A DNA stretch of 64,000 nt, taken from assembly GCF_900113965.1 (NCBI RefSeq), contig NZ_FORI01000001.1, positions 124,001-188,000 on the forward strand, read 5' to 3'. Positions 15,115 through 24,001 of the stretch are shown in pieces. Made by a program: the position numbers and the translations under genes. The notes beneath the pieces are model-generated. The model saw only the letters and a list, made by a program, of their open reading frames with translations, ran no database searches and was not told the origin of the DNA. Position 1 is the stretch's first letter. Each line of letters starts with the position of its first letter. Source of the stretch: Treponema bryantii (GTDB taxonomy: Bacteria > Spirochaetota > Spirochaetia > Treponematales > Treponemataceae).

Positions 15115-16017
15115 TTAGATTTTAAAACTCCTGATATAATCTTCTAGATTTTTATCAAAGCCTTCTTCCGCAAAAATAAATTCCTCATCAATACCATGTT
15201 CTTTTTGCAGATAATTCAATATGTCTTTTTTTACCGAAGATTTAACTTTTACATAACCAACTTTTCCCTGATAATTCTGACCGCGGCCGTAATGTATTGT
15301 TATTCCACTTGGCTTTGATTTTATTCCATCTAATAAAATTGGATTATCTGAAAACTTTGTTTCTCCCATCCACAAGAAAAGTCCTTTTTGATTTTTCATC
15401 CGAACTGAAGAAGGAATTATTTTTATAAAATGATGTTTTGAGATTAATTGCTGTATTTCTTCAGCTGTTTTTTGATATTGATTTTCTTCTACTTTTATCC
15501 ATTCATTAAATTCAGTAAATGTATTACCACTATAACGAATATAATCTTCAAGTATTTTCTTTCTATAATTATCTTTATCTGAAGTTGTAAAGTCTAAACA
15601 ATCAGTTTTAAAATGGTAAATCAAACCATCAGAATTTTTTGTATTATCATCAGAGGAATAGCAAGCAAAGAATAAAGCTATCCAAAAACATTCTGAAAAA
15701 TCCAGAAGCCTGGTTCTACCACCATAGTGTTGTATCTTAGCAATCTTGGACATATAATCCGGCAAAGTTTCAAAGCTTCTAGAATCTTTTCCTGAAATTA
15801 TATTTTCTATATAATTTGATTCATTCTTATAGTTAGTCACATCCTCTCTGAATAAGCTTGCTGTTGACTCTGTTCTTTCCTTGTTATTTGTTAATATGTT
15901 ATTTTCACCACGGAAAAAAGTTGAATAATCAGTTTCGTTTTTTATTTGAGAAATATAGTACTTTTCAATATCTAAAGCATCTGCAACATTGCAGATTTCT
16001 TTAATTGGTTCTTCCAT
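15115..16017 (-). CDS. FRG domain-containing protein
   Basis: 300 residues, soluble. The FRG hallmark FFRGE lies near residue 38 and the second signature QHYGGRTRLLDFSECFWIAL near 93-112. FRG-domain proteins are common in mobile and defence-rich regions; their activity is not established. It is first in a four-gene minus-strand operon and is divergent from an XRE-type regulator, which may control it. Confidence 0.75.
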   Translation of the reverse strand: MEEPIKEICNVADALDIEKYYISQIKNETDYSTFFRGENNILTNNKERTESTASLFREDVTNYKNESNYIENIISGKDSRSFETLPDYMSKIAKIQHYGGRTRLLDFSECFWIALFFACYSSDDNTKNSDGLIYHFKTDCLDFTTSDKDNYRKKILEDYIRYSGNTFTEFNEWIKVEENQYQKTAEEIQQLISKHHFIKIIPSSVRMKNQKGLFLWMGETKFSDNPILLDGIKSKPSGITIHYGRGQNYQGKVGYVKVKSSVKKDILNYLQKEHGIDEEFIFAEEGFDKNLEDYIRSFKI

Positions 16018-16150
16018 TAACTCTCTTCCGTTATATAATTACTATCAAATATTGTCGTAAATGATAATTTTCATACAAAATCAACACTTTTGGATATTTT
16101 CAATTATAACAACATGTTTTGAATATGTCCATAAAACAGTTTTTCAAATT

Positions 16151-16160
16151 GGAATATTCC
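16151..16160. promoter_or_regulatory. Possible operator of the XRE regulator
   Basis: The palindrome GGAATATTCC lies 15 bases before the regulator start, between the divergent FRG and XRE genes. A dyad of this size in this place suits autoregulation. Evidence is position and symmetry only. Confidence 0.3.
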
Positions 16161-16174
16161 ATAATCATATAAAT

Positions 16175-16522
16175 ATGAACTTTTGGGAACGTATTGATTA
16201 CGAACTGGAATACAGGAATATCGACCGAAAAAAACTAGCTTCAGAAGCTAACTTTGATGTTTCAAATATCAGTAAAGGAATAAAAAACGGAAATGTACCA
16301 TCTGCTGATACTGCCTTAAAAATCTCAAAGGTATTAAATTTAGATTTAGAATATCTAATAACAGGAAAACCTCGTTCAAAATCTACTCAAAATGATATTT
16401 TAGATAAAGAAATCCAACAGTTTCTCAAGTATCGTTCATTTGTAAAAAAATTAGATTTATTAGATGAAACAACAAGAAATGCAGTTTTAGAAATGATAAG
16501 AAATCTTCCTCCGGAAAAATAA
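16175..16522 (+). CDS. XRE-family helix-turn-helix regulator
   Basis: 115 residues. The helix-turn-helix lies at about 12-60 (KLASEANFDVSNISKGIKNG, then ADTALKISKVLNLDLEYL), typical of small phage-repressor-like regulators. ATG 16175 is preferred over an upstream start at 16061, which would add a 38-residue hydrophobic stretch unrelated to the family. The C-terminal 40 residues are charged and probably helical. It is divergent from the FRG operon and convergent with the small-gene cluster. Confidence 0.8.
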   Translation: MNFWERIDYELEYRNIDRKKLASEANFDVSNISKGIKNGNVPSADTALKISKVLNLDLEYLITGKPRSKSTQNDILDKEIQQFLKYRSFVKKLDLLDETTRNAVLEMIRNLPPEK

Positions 16523-16592
16523 AAATTCAAATTTCCAGAACCTGATAAAGCTATTGGACTTGCTCAATCCTCAAATCAGCGGTTCGTTTTTT

Positions 16593-16633
16593 AATGTACT
16601 GATTTCGGTACATTTAAAGTAGTCAAATTTGAC
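16593..16633. other. Paired palindromes between convergent genes
   Basis: AATGTAC/GTACATT (16593-16599 and 16608-16614) and the perfect dyad GTCAAATTTGAC (16622-16633) lie between the XRE gene and the small-gene cluster. They could be a weak terminator or protein sites; no T run follows directly. Confidence 0.3.
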
Positions 16634-16643
16634 CACCTTATAA

Positions 16644-16928
16644 TTACTTATTAAAATAATCTCCACCGCCAAAGTCCTTCCATGTTTTATACATATCAAT
16701 GTAATTTGCTTGAATAAACTTTTGGATTGTAGTTATTTCTTTATCTGTAAGATCTCCACGTTTTTGCATTACAGAAGAACCATCTGCTCTTACAAAAAAT
16801 TTAGCTGAATCTTTTTCAGTCAGTTTTTTATCACTGGCATGAACATGCATGGCTTCAACAATACATTGCGACGTAAAATATAAATAATGATTTGCAATTT
16901 TATCACGTAGATATTTAGGCATTGTCAT
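16644..16928 (-). CDS. DUF4160-like small protein
   Basis: 94 residues. It begins MPKYLR after a short MT extension and has the I/MHVHAS segment characteristic of the DUF4160 group, ending FGGGDYFNK. Members usually pair with a second small gene, in toxin-antitoxin-like arrangements. Last gene of three that overlap (14 bases with the next gene upstream). Confidence 0.5.
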   Translation of the reverse strand: MTMPKYLRDKIANHYLYFTSQCIVEAMHVHASDKKLTEKDSAKFFVRADGSSVMQKRGDLTDKEITTIQKFIQANYIDMYKTWKDFGGGDYFNK

Positions 16929-17154
16929 CCTCTAGGAAAGCTAAGTTTCGTTTTGCCAAAGAAAGAACAATTCCCTGTTCAATTTCATCCATGTTAGTTT
17001 CGATAATTTCCAATTCTTTACTAATTACCATTGCACAATCAGGATGATCAAGATTTAAGATGCTTATAAATCCATCATCTCGTTTTGAAAAAGCGTATCC
17101 ATTTACGATGATTTTTGCATTTTCTGCAATTTTCTGAAGTTCTTTTTCAGGCAT
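16915..17154 (-). CDS. Small hypothetical protein, middle gene of overlapping trio
   Basis: 79 residues, acidic, with no signal or membrane segment. The NLDHPDCAMVISKELEIIET segment suggests a small alpha/beta fold. It overlaps both neighbours (14 and 8 bases), so translation is coupled. Not recognised as a named family. Confidence 0.55.
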   Translation of the reverse strand: MPEKELQKIAENAKIIVNGYAFSKRDDGFISILNLDHPDCAMVISKELEIIETNMDEIEQGIVLSLAKRNLAFLEDDNA

Positions 17155-17425
17155 ATTCGATTTTTACCTCTTTGATAGGTGCAAGGAATTTTTCTTTATC
17201 CATATATAGACCTTCAAGTACAGGAATAAGGTCTATATATTCTTCGATTTCTTCATCTTTGTGTTTATACTTAGCCATGACTTCAATGTAACCATCATCC
17301 CACTGTAAAACTTTTGTATATCTTTCCAAACCATTACAAGTTCGGAAAGTCAGCGTTTTTCCGCCAAATGAGAAGGTTGTATATTTATCAAAACTACTTA
17401 AAACCGCAGTGTTCATTATAAGCAT
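17147..17425 (-). CDS. Small hypothetical protein, first gene of overlapping trio
   Basis: 92 residues. Beta-rich N-terminus (FSFGGKTLTFRTCNGLERY), acidic C-terminal half. Two starts are possible, 17425 or an ATG three codons later (17416); neither has a clear ribosome site. TATAAT lies immediately upstream on the coding strand, so the transcript may be nearly leaderless. Function unknown. Confidence 0.55.
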   Translation of the reverse strand: MLIMNTAVLSSFDKYTTFSFGGKTLTFRTCNGLERYTKVLQWDDGYIEVMAKYKHKDEEIEEYIDLIPVLEGLYMDKEKFLAPIKEVKIEYA

Positions 17426-17532
17426 TATAATTCAATTGTTACGTATTTACCACTAATAAAATGCATTAACGAAATAATAAAGGAATCGAATTCGCCCCCT
17501 TTGATTATTTTATTGCCACAATTCAAAGAATT

Positions 17533-17751
17533 CTACAACTGAATCACCCTAATCATTTCAATATCCTGTACCCGAATTGAATGATCCGTAGACACCAGGA
17601 AGTCTCCCCAGTCTTCGGGCATGAAACAGCCGTGGTCATAGCAGCCGCCGTCTTTACGGCAGTTTACGCAGGGGTTCTTATTCTGTAAATCAATTTTTGA
17701 GACCTCTTTGATTTCGGTCTGGCCGTTTTTGAATTTGATTTCCAGCTTCAT
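17533..17751 (-). CDS. Small Cys-rich hypothetical protein
   Basis: 72 residues with CVNCRKDGGCYDHGC, four Cys and one His that could bind a metal. Start at 17751 is preferred over 17778 because AGGAGG sits just upstream of it on the coding strand. It lies alone between the accessory block and ldhA. No family recognised. Confidence 0.6.
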   Translation of the reverse strand: MKLEIKFKNGQTEIKEVSKIDLQNKNPCVNCRKDGGCYDHGCFMPEDWGDFLVSTDHSIRVQDIEMIRVIQL

Positions 17752-17766
17752 AGATTCCTCCTGAAA

Positions 17767-17817
17767 ATCCTGAAACAAGTTCAGGATGACAAGGTGGTTT
17801 CGACAAGCTCAACCACC
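17767..17817. repeat. Two palindromic repeats in tandem
   Basis: ATCCTGAAAC...GTTCAGGATGAC at 17767-17790 is the inverted partner of 13377-13401. Immediately after it, GGTGGTTTCG...CTCAACCACC at 17793-17817 is the same family as the copies in pheT and ftsK. Both lie between the Cys-rich gene and the 3' end of ldhA. Confidence 0.8.
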
Positions 17818-17826
17818 GGTGATTAG

Positions 17827-18825
17827 TTATTTCACTTCATTCACCAGTTCTTCGCCTGCCGCAAAAGCCCGGATATTTTCGAGCGTTGTATCTGCCAGAT
17901 TTTTCAGCGCATTAGTTGTAAGGAAAGCCTGGTGGCCTGTAATAATTACGTTCGGGAATGTCAAAAGTCGGGCCAGAACATCGTCTGTCATGATATCTGT
18001 AGACCAGTCGCTGAAGAAGTATTTGCTTTCCTCTTCATAAACGTCCATACCGATTCCGCCGATGTGACCGTGCTTCAACGCGTGAACAAGCGCCTTCGAG
18101 TCTATCAAGGCACCACGGCCCGTATTTATAATCACGGCATCATGCTTCATCATCTTCATTGTGTCGTGATTTACGATATGCTTTGTTTCTTCGGTGAGAG
18201 GACAGTGAAGGCTCAAAACATCACTCTGCTGGAAGATTTCATCCTTGCTCACGTAGGTTGCTCCAGTCTCGTTTGCCCACTTTTCATTTGGATACGGATC
18301 ATAAGCAATAATCTTCATTCCAAAACCTTTCAGGATTCCAGCCATTATCTGACCGATTTTTCCCGTCCCCAGGATACCACCGGTAAGCCCGTGCAAATCA
18401 CGGCCTGTAAGTCCATCAATATTGAAATTTGCAGTTTTTGTTCTAAGATAAGCCTGAGGAATATGACGGGTAAGCGACAAAAGCAAGGCCGCCCCATGCT
18501 CAGCAACCGCGTACGGTGAATAAGCCGGAACTCTTACAACTTTTATTCCTGCCGCACTGGCCGCCTTTAAATCAACATTATTAAAACCTGCACAACGCAG
18601 AGCAATCAGTTTTACACCGCACTTTTTCAGTTCAGCAATTACGTCTGCATTCACCACGTCATTTACAAAAACACAGACTACGTCATAACCCTGCGCGGTC
18701 AAAGCAGTATTTTCATTAAGCTTAAAATCACGGAAATCTATTTCATAATTAAAGCCACCGTCTGTATTGGCCTTTGTAAACGATGCCTTGTCATAAGAAC
18801 GTGTATCAAAAAATGCTACTTTCAT
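17827..18825 (-). CDS. ldhA: D-lactate dehydrogenase (2-hydroxyacid dehydrogenase)
   Basis: 332 residues, NAD-dependent reduction of pyruvate to D-lactate in fermentation. The Rossmann motif GILGTGKIG lies near 150 with the NTGRG motif near 235. Catalytic residues of the family are visible: Arg in NTGRGAL, Glu in VYEEES and His in TGHQAFLT. GAGGAGG precedes the ATG. Length is standard. It stands alone, bordered by palindromes on one side and the chitinase terminator on the other. Confidence 0.92.
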   Translation of the reverse strand: MKVAFFDTRSYDKASFTKANTDGGFNYEIDFRDFKLNENTALTAQGYDVVCVFVNDVVNADVIAELKKCGVKLIALRCAGFNNVDLKAASAAGIKVVRVPAYSPYAVAEHGAALLLSLTRHIPQAYLRTKTANFNIDGLTGRDLHGLTGGILGTGKIGQIMAGILKGFGMKIIAYDPYPNEKWANETGATYVSKDEIFQQSDVLSLHCPLTEETKHIVNHDTMKMMKHDAVIINTGRGALIDSKALVHALKHGHIGGIGMDVYEEESKYFFSDWSTDIMTDDVLARLLTFPNVIITGHQAFLTTNALKNLADTTLENIRAFAAGEELVNEVK

Positions 18826-18898
18826 ATTGTCAGCCTCCTCTGCTCTATAAATAAGTTAACACGGGAAAGCGTAAATCGTCAAATTCAGAATACTAAAA

Positions 18899-18929
18899 AA
18901 GGCCAGCCCGTAAATCCCGGACTGGCCTT
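18899..18929 (-). terminator. Terminator of the chitinase operon
   Basis: AAGGCCAG (18899-18906) and CTGGCCTT (18922-18929) form a stem extended by CCG/CGG; on the minus strand a T run follows. It lies 25 bases after the chitinase stop. Confidence 0.8.
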
Positions 18930-18953
18930 ACTATCTAATCTCTTTTAATCAGA

Positions 18954-21794
18954 TTAATAGTTATTCAAGAATGCTCTATTCTGGCGTCCAAAACTGTTAT
19001 TGTTCTGGAGCGCATCCCAGTTAATAGACCATGTCATGAATCCTCTCATTCCAGGATACTTTGCTTCAAGAGTTCTGAAGGCCCCCTGAAGCTGTGTATT
19101 AGAAACCTGTCCTGAACCTGCAGCACCCTGTGAACATGGTACAGCAATTACAACCTGATCTGCTCTAAGTCCCGGGAAGAAGTACTGATTTCCACCATTA
19201 AGATAGAAACCGTCTATCAACATTTCGCACATCTCTACCAGAGAAGGTTCATCTCCCATTGAATACCATTTGCCATCATTTCCCTGAACTGCTGCCGAAT
19301 TATAGAGCTGCACCTGAACATAAGTAGTTCTGTCTCTCAAAGCGTGAATCATAGGAATATATCCACCGGCACGTGAATCAACATATCCGTTTATTCCACC
19401 GTAATATGTATGACCAAGCTGCATATAGAAGGTTTCCGGAGCCCATGAAAGAATGAAGTCATCTCCATAAGAATCACAAATCTGACGGATTGCATTAATC
19501 ATATTTACGATTCTTGGAGTTTTAGGGTTTGCAAAATCAGGATCTGCACCACTGTTCATTGCAACCGAAGACTGCTCAAGGTCAATATCAATTCCATCAA
19601 ATCCATATTCGTTAATAAAGCCTTTGATATCATTAACGAAAGTGTTTACAGCTGAAGAATTTTCAAGATAGAAATATCCTTCATAACCGCCGATTGAAAG
19701 AACGATTTTCTTACCCTTTGCCTGAAGAGTTTTAATGTCTGCCTTGAACTGATTTACGTCCCCTGCAACCCCAAACTTCATGCGGCCATTTCCGCTTCCT
19801 GGAGTAACCGGTTCCGCAAAAGAAACATTAATTACATCCCATGAAGAATCTACGTCAGCAAGGCGGATGTAAGGACAGCCACCGTCCCAGGTATGCCAGT
19901 AGCCGCTCATAATGCGTTTAGGAAGGCTCTTGTTGATTACAGGGTCTCCGCTTCCAGTACCAGGATTAATAACCGGAGGTTCCTCGTCCTGTCCCGGCTG
20001 AGGCTCTGGCTCTGGTTCAGGCTGTGGCTGAGGTGTAACTACTGGAGTTGTAGAAGCAGAACCTTTTGTTACTGTGTAATTAACAGTATTCGATGCTGCT
20101 GTACCAAAGCTGTTAGAAAGCTTTACCTGATAAGCGTAAGTACCATTAGCCTTATTTAAAATATTGAATACATAGCTTTGAGCATTTGGTGAATTATCAG
20201 TGAAAGTTTGAGAAGCAATTAAGTTTCCGTTTTCATACAACTGAGCAAGAGTTCCATTATTGCCCCACCACATATTCATTTTAATTCCAAAACTTGCCTC
20301 ACCGTTCCATGTAGACTGCTCAATGAAAGGTGTTCCAGGAAGTCCTGTTGCCTTTGGACTTGCAGGAACCTCTGTTGAAGGAGTTTCACTGCCAGGATTC
20401 TGATTTCCAGGATTGTCAGTTGAAGGCTCTTCCTCATGTGGAGGCTCGTTTCCAGAATCATCACCAGGAGTGTCGCCTGTATCGTCATCTCCTGAATCAT
20501 CATCTCCAGGAATTACGATTGTGCCGTTTCCATTATCATAGCCGCCGTCAGCCTCGTTCATAGCCTTGAGTTTTGCACCAACAACCTTAGAGAAGTTCCA
20601 GCCGTTTGAAGCATCCCAGTTAATAGACCAGGTCATGGCACCACGAATATTTGGATACTTATGAGGAGGCACATAAGAACCATGCTTTGTTCCATAAGCC
20701 AGAGTATCCAGTGCGTTTACAACAATCTGAGGGTCAACATATCCGCTGCCGGCACCTCTTGTACTTGCAGGAAGTCCAAGGCCTACCTGATCCGCGCGCA
20801 GGCCGTTTTCAAGCTGAATTGTTGCAAGAGCTGTCAAAAAGTCTTCTCCACCCTGAGCATAAACTTTTCCATCATAACCGCACATAGTACCCGAATTGTA
20901 ATACTGTGTGTTATTAACAGTCAAAATATCTTTGATTGCCAGAGCAAGCTTAAAATATTCCTGACCAGTACCCTGCATATCCAGAGTCTGAGGAGCAAAG
21001 GTGATGATAGAACCCTTTGGAATAGCGCGAAGAGCTTTTTCGATATATCGAGCCTGAATACCATGCTCCAGGTCGATATCTACACCTTCAAAGCCATATT
21101 TGCGCATAAGGTTTGTTACAGAAGTTGCAAAACGATTTGCATCTGCATCACTTGCAATTGTAACATTACCAGTTTCACCACCAACCGAAATAATAACATG
21201 CTGGCCGCGTGCCTGAACAGTTTTAATATCCTGAATGAACTGTGCTTCAGAAAAACCCAAAGAAGTATCAAGATTAAATGTTACTTCACCAGGATTTCTT
21301 GTTGCATCAGCAAAAGAAACTACAATCAGATTATAAGTTTCTGGAACTTCACTGATACGAAGTACTTTTGCACCATTATTAAAATTCTGCCAGTACCCTG
21401 TAAGAATATGCTTTGGAAGACCCGGAACAGTGATTACAGTTTCATCTTCATTATCATTTCCAGGATTTTCATCTTCTGCCGGAGGATTATCTGGAGGCAA
21501 AACAGGTTCGTCCTCTGCAACCCCAATTTCCAACCAGAGAGCAGGAACGCCGTCAGGCTGCCAGCCGTCTAAAGCTGTATGAGCCAGGCGGCACTGATAA
21601 ACCAGGCCCTTGTAAGATACCTTATCTCCAATGTTGTAGTATGTGCCTGCCGCCCATGGTGCAATTGAAGAATATGCCGCACGTGAGCTGAGTGTTCGTG
21701 AATTCTGTATATCAGTTACAGCATTGGAACAGCCTGCAAAAACCATGCCAAAAGCCAAAAGTCCGGCACCAATTATTTTTTGAAATTTTTTCAT
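18954..21794 (-). CDS. Chitinase lipoprotein with two GH18 modules
   Basis: 946 residues. Lipobox FAGC (Cys22) predicts a surface lipoprotein. Order of modules: CBM5/12 chitin-binding (about 45-92, APWAAGTYYNIGDKVSYKG), GH18 number 1 (about 128-415, catalytic VDIDLE near 237-242), acidic Gly/Asp/Pro linker, an Ig-like module (about 490-590, MNMWWGNNGT), a Pro/Glu linker, GH18 number 2 (about 635-940, catalytic GIDIDLE near 732-738). Both GH18 modules keep the DxDxE acid. Two catalytic modules on one chain could act as endo and exo enzymes on chitin. It follows the next chitinase gene by 15 bases and shares its transcript. Ribosome site AGAAGGG. Confidence 0.92.
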   Translation of the reverse strand: MKKFQKIIGAGLLAFGMVFAGCSNAVTDIQNSRTLSSRAAYSSIAPWAAGTYYNIGDKVSYKGLVYQCRLAHTALDGWQPDGVPALWLEIGVAEDEPVLPPDNPPAEDENPGNDNEDETVITVPGLPKHILTGYWQNFNNGAKVLRISEVPETYNLIVVSFADATRNPGEVTFNLDTSLGFSEAQFIQDIKTVQARGQHVIISVGGETGNVTIASDADANRFATSVTNLMRKYGFEGVDIDLEHGIQARYIEKALRAIPKGSIITFAPQTLDMQGTGQEYFKLALAIKDILTVNNTQYYNSGTMCGYDGKVYAQGGEDFLTALATIQLENGLRADQVGLGLPASTRGAGSGYVDPQIVVNALDTLAYGTKHGSYVPPHKYPNIRGAMTWSINWDASNGWNFSKVVGAKLKAMNEADGGYDNGNGTIVIPGDDDSGDDDTGDTPGDDSGNEPPHEEEPSTDNPGNQNPGSETPSTEVPASPKATGLPGTPFIEQSTWNGEASFGIKMNMWWGNNGTLAQLYENGNLIASQTFTDNSPNAQSYVFNILNKANGTYAYQVKLSNSFGTAASNTVNYTVTKGSASTTPVVTPQPQPEPEPEPQPGQDEEPPVINPGTGSGDPVINKSLPKRIMSGYWHTWDGGCPYIRLADVDSSWDVINVSFAEPVTPGSGNGRMKFGVAGDVNQFKADIKTLQAKGKKIVLSIGGYEGYFYLENSSAVNTFVNDIKGFINEYGFDGIDIDLEQSSVAMNSGADPDFANPKTPRIVNMINAIRQICDSYGDDFILSWAPETFYMQLGHTYYGGINGYVDSRAGGYIPMIHALRDRTTYVQVQLYNSAAVQGNDGKWYSMGDEPSLVEMCEMLIDGFYLNGGNQYFFPGLRADQVVIAVPCSQGAAGSGQVSNTQLQGAFRTLEAKYPGMRGFMTWSINWDALQNNNSFGRQNRAFLNNY

Positions 21795-21809
21795 TATATC
21801 CCTTCTTTT

Positions 21810-23885
21810 TTAGATTCTGCTCCACAAAGCTGGAGTATCTGCTGGATTCCATGTTTCTGAATATGCAACGTGTGTTACAAGACATGAATAGTTTGCGCCA
21901 TTGTAAGAAACAACCTGTCCTGCAGTATAAGTTCCCATTACTGCCCATGTGTTACCACCAGCTGGAGGCTGATTGTTTCCTGGCTGATCACCACCCTGAT
22001 CTCCCGGCTGAGGTTCTGGCTCTGGCTCAGGTTCTGGTTCAGGCTGTGGATTTACAGGTTCAGAAGAAGCGCTTCCCTTTGTTACTGTATAATTTACAGT
22101 TCCAGAAACACTTGTTCCAAAGCTGTTAATAAGCTTTACCTGATATGCATAAGTTCCATTTGCCTTGCCTGAAACATTGAAAGTATAAGACTGTGCACTA
22201 GGTGAATTATCATCAAAAGTTACCGAAGCAATTTTTTCGCCGTTTTCATAAAGCTCTGCTACAGTACCATTGTTTCCCCACCACATATTCATTCTTAATC
22301 CGAAAGAAGCTTCTCCATTCCAAGAAGTCTGCTCCAGAGAAGGAGTTCCAGGAAGGCCAGTTGCCTTAGAACTTGGAGGAACTTCTGTACCCGGATTTGT
22401 ACCAGGGTTAGTTCCTGGGTTATCATTTCCAGGATTTGTACCAGGGTTAGTTCCCGGATTGTCATTTCCCGGATTAGTTCCAGGATTATCATTTCCAGGA
22501 TTATTTCCGCCGTTGTCACCAGGATTAATATCTGTTCCAAAATCAACTCCGTTCAAAATTGATTCATGAACAATATTTACAAGGTCATAACCGTTTTTCC
22601 AGTCATCACCATCGAGCTCCCAGTACATAGCTCCGCCAAGACCAAGCTCATTGATATAGTCACACTTTGTTTTGATTGTAAGCTGATCATCATAAGTATA
22701 AAGCTCTCTTGCTCCACGGTTGTACAACCAGCAAGCCTTACTTACTTCATCACGATACTTTACCCAGCCCGGTGTATTTTCCAATGCCTTAACTGCAAAA
22801 TATGGGCTCTGTCCACCAACGCCCCATTTTCCAGACAAAGTTGAACCACCAGTACCAAACATACCGTCTCCAATGCCATCACCATCAAAATCAAGACCGC
22901 CAGAAACATTGTTCCAGCCACGGCTATAGAAAGGAAGACCTACAACAATTTTACTTGCAGGAACACCTTCCGAAATGAACTTTTTAACAGCCCAGTCAAT
23001 GTTATACTTTTCTCTAACATCATCTGAATAAATGCCGCAGTTCATGTTTGCATAAAGCGGAGCCTGATGTCCTGTATTGCTTTCAAATGCACCGTGCATA
23101 TCGTAAGTCATAAGATTCAATGCATCCAGATATTTACAATAGTCACCAGGATTTGTTACAGCGATTTTGTCATAACCTACACCAATAGCGGCTGTAAGTT
23201 CATATTTTTTACCATCTTTGCGTCCCTGAGCATCCAGAGCTTCGCGGATAGCCTTTAAGAATAAAGTGAAATTTTCTTTATCTTCAATTCCACCAGGAGC
23301 TCCAAGGTCGTATTCATCATTTGGATCTTTCGGACGATTTACACCAGGATATTCCCAGTCAATATCAACACCATCAAGACCATACTGAACAACAAAGTTT
23401 TTAAGATTTTCTGCAGCACGTGCACGTGTAGTTGCATTAGCAGCAGCGGCATGGAAGCCATTAGATTTTGTCCATCCTCCAACGGAAATCAAAACCTTAA
23501 GATGAGGATACTCTTCTTTAAGTTTACGTAACTGTCCTAAGTTACCTTTGTACTGTGTATCCCATTTGTCTCCAGGGTATACAATATCTGTAGTTGCCCA
23601 TGGATCAAAAATCTGAACCGCCTGCGAAGAAGGATCCAGACCAACGAATGCATAATTAATGTGGGTTAATTTGTTTGCAGGAATAGATGTCGCATAATAG
23701 TTATCATGCGCACCATAGATTCCCCATTCACAGAAGTAACCAACAACCCTCTTAGAACTGGATGCTGATGCCGCAGCTCTTGCAGATCTTGAACCTTCTG
23801 AAAGGTCCGAGCTCACAATCCCTTTACAACTTGTAAAGGCCAACGCCATGGCCATTGCAGCCAGAATAGTTTTTGTCTTTTTCAT
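21810..23885 (-). CDS. Chitinase lipoprotein, GH18 with CBM5/12
   Basis: 691 residues. Lipobox FTSC (Cys20). GH18 catalytic domain at about 45-450 with the motif DGVDIDWE near 169-176, of the larger ChiA/B-like subtype with an insertion domain (WYNRG-like segment CWLYNRGARELYTYDD). Then an Asn/Pro/Gly tandem linker (about 455-505), an Ig-like module closely similar to that in the neighbouring chitinase, a Pro/Glu linker, and a C-terminal CBM5/12 (about 645-691). Hydrolyses chitin outside the cell. First gene of the two-gene chitinase operon; GGAGG precedes the ATG. Confidence 0.93.
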   Translation of the reverse strand: MKKTKTILAAMAMALAFTSCKGIVSSDLSEGSRSARAAASASSSKRVVGYFCEWGIYGAHDNYYATSIPANKLTHINYAFVGLDPSSQAVQIFDPWATTDIVYPGDKWDTQYKGNLGQLRKLKEEYPHLKVLISVGGWTKSNGFHAAAANATTRARAAENLKNFVVQYGLDGVDIDWEYPGVNRPKDPNDEYDLGAPGGIEDKENFTLFLKAIREALDAQGRKDGKKYELTAAIGVGYDKIAVTNPGDYCKYLDALNLMTYDMHGAFESNTGHQAPLYANMNCGIYSDDVREKYNIDWAVKKFISEGVPASKIVVGLPFYSRGWNNVSGGLDFDGDGIGDGMFGTGGSTLSGKWGVGGQSPYFAVKALENTPGWVKYRDEVSKACWLYNRGARELYTYDDQLTIKTKCDYINELGLGGAMYWELDGDDWKNGYDLVNIVHESILNGVDFGTDINPGDNGGNNPGNDNPGTNPGNDNPGTNPGTNPGNDNPGTNPGTNPGTEVPPSSKATGLPGTPSLEQTSWNGEASFGLRMNMWWGNNGTVAELYENGEKIASVTFDDNSPSAQSYTFNVSGKANGTYAYQVKLINSFGTSVSGTVNYTVTKGSASSEPVNPQPEPEPEPEPEPQPGDQGGDQPGNNQPPAGGNTWAVMGTYTAGQVVSYNGANYSCLVTHVAYSETWNPADTPALWSRI
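22375..22515. repeat. In-frame tandem repeat encoding an NPG-rich linker
   Basis: Repeated units of 12-24 bases encode NPGTNPG and NPGNDNPG blocks joining the GH18 domain to the Ig-like module. Copy number is likely to vary between strains. Confidence 0.7.
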
Positions 23886-23952
23886 AAGACCTCCTTATAT
23901 TTTTTTAATGTTTGTTCTTTCTTTGTACTAACCGGGTTTTTGGCATAGAAAA

Positions 23953-23978
23953 AACCGCCTGATTTTCATCAGACGGTT
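23953..23978 (-). terminator. Terminator of the GH64 gene
   Basis: AACCGCCTGA (23953-23962) and TCAGACGGTT (23969-23978) pair around a six-base loop; on the minus strand the stem is followed by a T run. Located 24 bases after the GH64 stop. Confidence 0.75.
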
Positions 23979-24001
23979 ATCAGATTTTATAAATTGATAT
24001 T

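Noticed and set aside
20661-21572. 303-codon open frame on the plus strand
   Set aside because: Antisense to the chitinase GH18 module; no recognisable protein features.
22375-22515. CRISPR-like repeat array
   Set aside because: Units are short, have no spacers and are translated as an NPG linker within a chitinase.
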